A DNA stretch of 10,023 bases from Deltaproteobacteria bacterium. GTDB lineage: Bacteria; Desulfobacterota; Desulfobacteria; Desulfobacterales; Desulfatirhabdiaceae. Below are positions 8,160 through 10,023 of this stretch, one piece after another. The position numbers and the translations under genes were made by a program. Numbering within the stretch: the stretch's first letter is position 1; each line of letters begins with the position of its first letter. Under the pieces are notes generated by a model. The model did not search any database. It was not told the origin of the DNA and saw only the letters and a list, made by a program, of their open reading frames with translations. The stretch covers positions 1 through 10,023 of the forward strand of contig JAJYBO010000089.1 in the NCBI GenBank assembly GCA_021778975.1, written 5' to 3'.

Positions 8160-8591
8160 ATGCGTGTAAAACAGATTTCAGTGTTTTTGGAAAACAAGGC
8201 CGGAAGGCTTTCCGAAGTGACCGCGATACTGGCGGAAGCGCAGATCAATATCCGCGCCCTGTCCGTCGCCGATACTTCCGATTTTGGAGTGTTGAGACTC
8301 ATTGTCAACGACAACCAGAAAGCATTGGAAGCCCTTAAAAACAACGGCTTTTCCGTTGGTGTTACCGATGTTGTGGCAGTCGAGGTTGCCGACAGGCCCG
8401 GCGGACTTCATCAGATTCTGGATTTACTGCACAAGGCGAAGATCAACGTGGAGTATATGTACGCTTTTGTGCAACAGAACGGTAATCATGCGGTCATGAT
8501 TTTCCGTTTCGATCATATTGATGAAGCTGTCAAATTGCTCGAGCAAAATGGTCTGACGGTCATTGATGGGGCGAAGGTATATACTATGTAA
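8160..8591 (+). CDS. Tandem ACT-domain amino-acid-binding protein (COG4747-like)
   Basis: This 143-residue protein is made of two ACT domains and nothing else (about residues 1-68 and 69-143). ACT domains bind small ligands, usually amino acids, at domain interfaces and regulate enzymes. The first begins MRVKQISVFLENKAGRLSEV with the typical NKAGRL loop. The second has DVVAVEVADRPGGLHQIL with the matching DRPGGL loop. Both show the beta-alpha-beta-beta-alpha-beta pattern. No catalytic or DNA-binding domain is present, so it probably acts as a separate sensor subunit. It follows paaK by 73 bases, with GAAAGGG at 8144-8150 placed 9 bases before the ATG. COG4747 proteins are commonly next to phenylacetate-CoA ligases in anaerobes, which suggests control of that activity by an aromatic or branched amino acid; the ligand is inferred. 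Confidence 0.92.
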   Translation: MRVKQISVFLENKAGRLSEVTAILAEAQINIRALSVADTSDFGVLRLIVNDNQKALEALKNNGFSVGVTDVVAVEVADRPGGLHQILDLLHKAKINVEYMYAFVQQNGNHAVMIFRFDHIDEAVKLLEQNGLTVIDGAKVYTM

Positions 8592-8649
8592 CCATGGCGA
8601 CTGGTGTTACGATGGAACAGGTGTGTTGAAACTTCAAGAACAATGCTCC

Positions 8650-8655
8650 AGGAGG
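8650..8655 (+). promoter_or_regulatory. Ribosome binding site deciding the Fe-S protein start
   Basis: AGGAGG lies 5 bases before ATG 8661. This supports that start over the in-frame ATG at 8604, which would add 19 residues unlike a ferredoxin-fold N-terminus. Confidence 0.8.
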
Positions 8656-8660
8656 CTCAG

Positions 8661-9395
8661 ATGATAACGATCGTTGTGGATGGAAAAGAATGCAGGGTCG
8701 AAGCAAACACCGCTTTATTGAAGGCGCTTAGAGCCAGCGGCGTAAAGATTCCATCTCTGTGTTATCATCCGGCGCTGAAAAAGCCCATTGGCGCATGCCG
8801 GTTATGTGTTGTGGAAATCTGTCCGCCAGGGGCGCCGGCAAAAACGGCGCTTTCCTGTGCGGTCAAGACATCGGATGGGCTTCGGGTAAACACTGCTACC
8901 GATACCGTTTGTGAGGCGAGGAAGAAGGCCATTTTGCAGTTGTTGACCCTCGCGCCTCAATCTGAAATACTTCTGAAGCTGGCGTCCGATTACGGCATTG
9001 AAATACCGTTTCAGCCGGATGGGTGTATCCGGTGTCGTCTCTGCGAAAGGGTTTGCGGCGAAATTGTCGGCGCCGCCGCGCTGAAGCTGGAGAAGCGGGA
9101 CGGTCGCAATTACATCGTTCCTGTGGAAGGCGCCTGCATCGGTTGTGGCACCTGCGCCAATATCTGCCCCACCCGAGCGATTCAGATCGAAGACAGGGAA
9201 AGCGTTCGTACAATCCGCATTCGTAACGAGATCATCGGCGTACATCCACTGGAACAATGCGCCATTTGCGGCAAACGGTTTGCGACGCCGCGATTTCTGG
9301 AATACATTCATCACAGAACACTCCCGCATCCGGATGTCAAAGATCATCATCACTATTGCCCGTCTTGCGCGAAGCTCTATCTGGTAAAATCCTGA
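8661..9395 (+). CDS. [2Fe-2S] and 2x[4Fe-4S] electron-transfer protein (HoxU/NuoG-N-terminus-like)
   Basis: This 244-residue protein resembles the N-terminal part of NuoG and the HoxU/HndD-type diaphorase subunits. A plant-type [2Fe-2S] domain has C34, C46, C49 and C66. A bacterial ferredoxin-type pair follows: C122-x2-C125-x2-C128-x3-C132 (CGEIV follows instead of the usual CP) and C159-x2-C162-x2-C165-x3-CP with C169. Between them, where NuoG/HoxU have the His-Cys3 [4Fe-4S] motif, there is only a helical stretch without Cys or His (about 90-118). The C-terminus adds a zinc-ribbon-like module, C200-x2-CG and C233-x2-C236, similar to that at the end of hydrogenase ferredoxins such as HycF. 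No transmembrane segment or flavin/NAD site is visible, so it must hand electrons to partner subunits. Being last in the + strand block, it may serve an oxidoreductase of acyl-CoA metabolism; partner unknown. Confidence 0.87.
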   Translation: MITIVVDGKECRVEANTALLKALRASGVKIPSLCYHPALKKPIGACRLCVVEICPPGAPAKTALSCAVKTSDGLRVNTATDTVCEARKKAILQLLTLAPQSEILLKLASDYGIEIPFQPDGCIRCRLCERVCGEIVGAAALKLEKRDGRNYIVPVEGACIGCGTCANICPTRAIQIEDRESVRTIRIRNEIIGVHPLEQCAICGKRFATPRFLEYIHHRTLPHPDVKDHHHYCPSCAKLYLVKS

Positions 9396-9414
9396 TGGAT
9401 ATCTCTGGTGGGGG

Positions 9415-9453
9415 AGCCAAAAAACAGCGTTGCACACAGCATACGGGCTTTTT
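9415..9453. terminator. Possible intrinsic terminator between convergent genes
   Basis: CGTTGC (9428-9433), loop ACACA, and GCATACG (9439-9445) form a 6-bp stem with one bulged T. Outside it AGCC (9415-9418) can pair with GGCT (9446-9449), and TTTTT (9449-9453) follows. On the other strand the A-run 9419-9424 would give a U-tract. It lies between two convergent genes and overlaps the last codon of the - strand gene by two bases. The imperfect stem keeps the call tentative. Confidence 0.35.
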
Positions 9454-9922
9454 ACGAGAACATCTTATTTTGTTCCATGATTTTAATGAATTTGTTTTTA
9501 TATTTAAATTCAACGCCGGTATCAACATGCGCCACCCCCTCTTTGATAAGGTGCGCATTGATAAAAGTTTTATTTTTCAGATACAAGTAGCATAAAAGGT
9601 TGTCATGGTCATCGTATCTTCGAATGTCGAATTTCATAAAGACTTTTTGCCCCCTGGTTTTTTCTTTCAAAAATTGGATTGCCTGTCTGCTGGTTGATGC
9701 GTCTTCCTTTATTCCGATCAACCGGACAACCCGTTCGGTATCGAGTTTTATCAATTCGGGGCTGATGATCTCTTTTACCGAGTGATATATTTGCTTTTCT
9801 CCGCTGTTTTTGTCAATTTTTGAACCGAATGAATGCTTCTTGGGATTAACTTTTCTGCTTATTTTATTGGGATCATTGAATATATATGGAAGGTTGGTGA
9901 TAGCTTCATTCGGATCGGACAT
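9452..9922 (-). CDS. SNase-like domain protein, probably the severed C-terminal part of a DNA methyltransferase
   Basis: The frame from ATG 9922 gives 156 residues. Residues about 46-150 match the staphylococcal-nuclease fold: VVRLIGI strand, FLKEKTRGQKVFMKFD, LLCYLYLKNKTFINAHLIKEGVAHV. R67 matches SNase Arg35, but the positions of Asp40, Glu43 and Arg87 hold K72, no acid, and N108, so nuclease activity is unlikely. The N-terminal NLPYIFNDPNKI and FGSKIDKNS linker resembles, from memory, C-terminal extensions of beta-class DNA methyltransferases that end in such a domain. The frame is open upstream of ATG 9922 to a TAA at 10007-10009 and reads as protein-like sequence, including VIEIAKQKLNV. 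There is no ribosome binding site before ATG 9922, so it may not be a real start. The gene is more AT-rich than its neighbours, suggesting separate ancestry. It may be a pseudogene fragment. Confidence 0.72.
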   Translation of the reverse strand: MSDPNEAITNLPYIFNDPNKISRKVNPKKHSFGSKIDKNSGEKQIYHSVKEIISPELIKLDTERVVRLIGIKEDASTSRQAIQFLKEKTRGQKVFMKFDIRRYDDHDNLLCYLYLKNKTFINAHLIKEGVAHVDTGVEFKYKNKFIKIMEQNKMFS

Positions 9923-10023
9923 TAAACTGTCTTGCAGAAACGCATATGCCGTTCCGGCGATATCCGGCTGATGGACGTTTAATTTTTGTTTCGCAATTTC
10001 TATAACTTACTGTTCGCTCAACA

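Noticed and set aside
8604..8660. 19-residue N-terminal extension of the Fe-S protein from ATG 8604
   Set aside because: AGGAGG precedes ATG 8661 and the ferredoxin fold begins directly at MITIVVDGKE.

Overview
The window looks like an ordinary chromosomal stretch of an anaerobic bacterium. The best guess is a sulfate-reducing Desulfobacterota (Desulfosarcina/Desulfococcus-like). This is inferred from gene content: a UPF0280 protein, a TPR-AMIN-amidase, a crotonase/phenylacetate-CoA ligase/tandem-ACT cluster, and an NADH-dehydrogenase-like Fe-S protein. Base composition is moderate in GC up to about 9.4 kb and clearly more AT-rich after that. No rRNA, tRNA, CRISPR array or insertion sequence was seen.

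Layout. Nine genes run head-to-tail on the + strand and one broken-looking gene lies on the - strand at the right edge. 1-937: the C-terminal part of a UPF0280 (COG2122) protein and a HIT-family nucleotide-binding protein. 980-5870: a housekeeping block with a LapA-domain membrane protein, mutS (mismatch repair) and an exported TPR-AMIN N-acetylmuramoyl-L-alanine amidase. 5972-9395: a tightly spaced metabolic block with enoyl-CoA hydratase, AMP-forming phenylacetate-CoA ligase (paaK), a tandem ACT-domain protein and a [2Fe-2S]/2x[4Fe-4S] electron-transfer protein. The last block fits CoA activation and oxidation of aryl- or branched carboxylic acids, probably from amino-acid degradation, with amino-acid sensing by the ACT protein and electron transfer through the Fe-S protein.

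9396-10023 is different. After a possible terminator, the - strand carries an AT-rich gene for a staphylococcal-nuclease-like domain whose catalytic residues are mostly replaced. Its reading frame continues as protein-like sequence upstream of the first Met, up to a TAA at 10007-10009. The upstream peptide resembles the end of a beta-class DNA methyltransferase followed by its usual linker. My reading is that this is the severed C-terminal part of a DNA methyltransferase with an SNase-like tail, broken by a nonsense or frameshift mutation at the window edge. This is the item most worth following up. I found no convincing new defence or mobile system inside the window itself.
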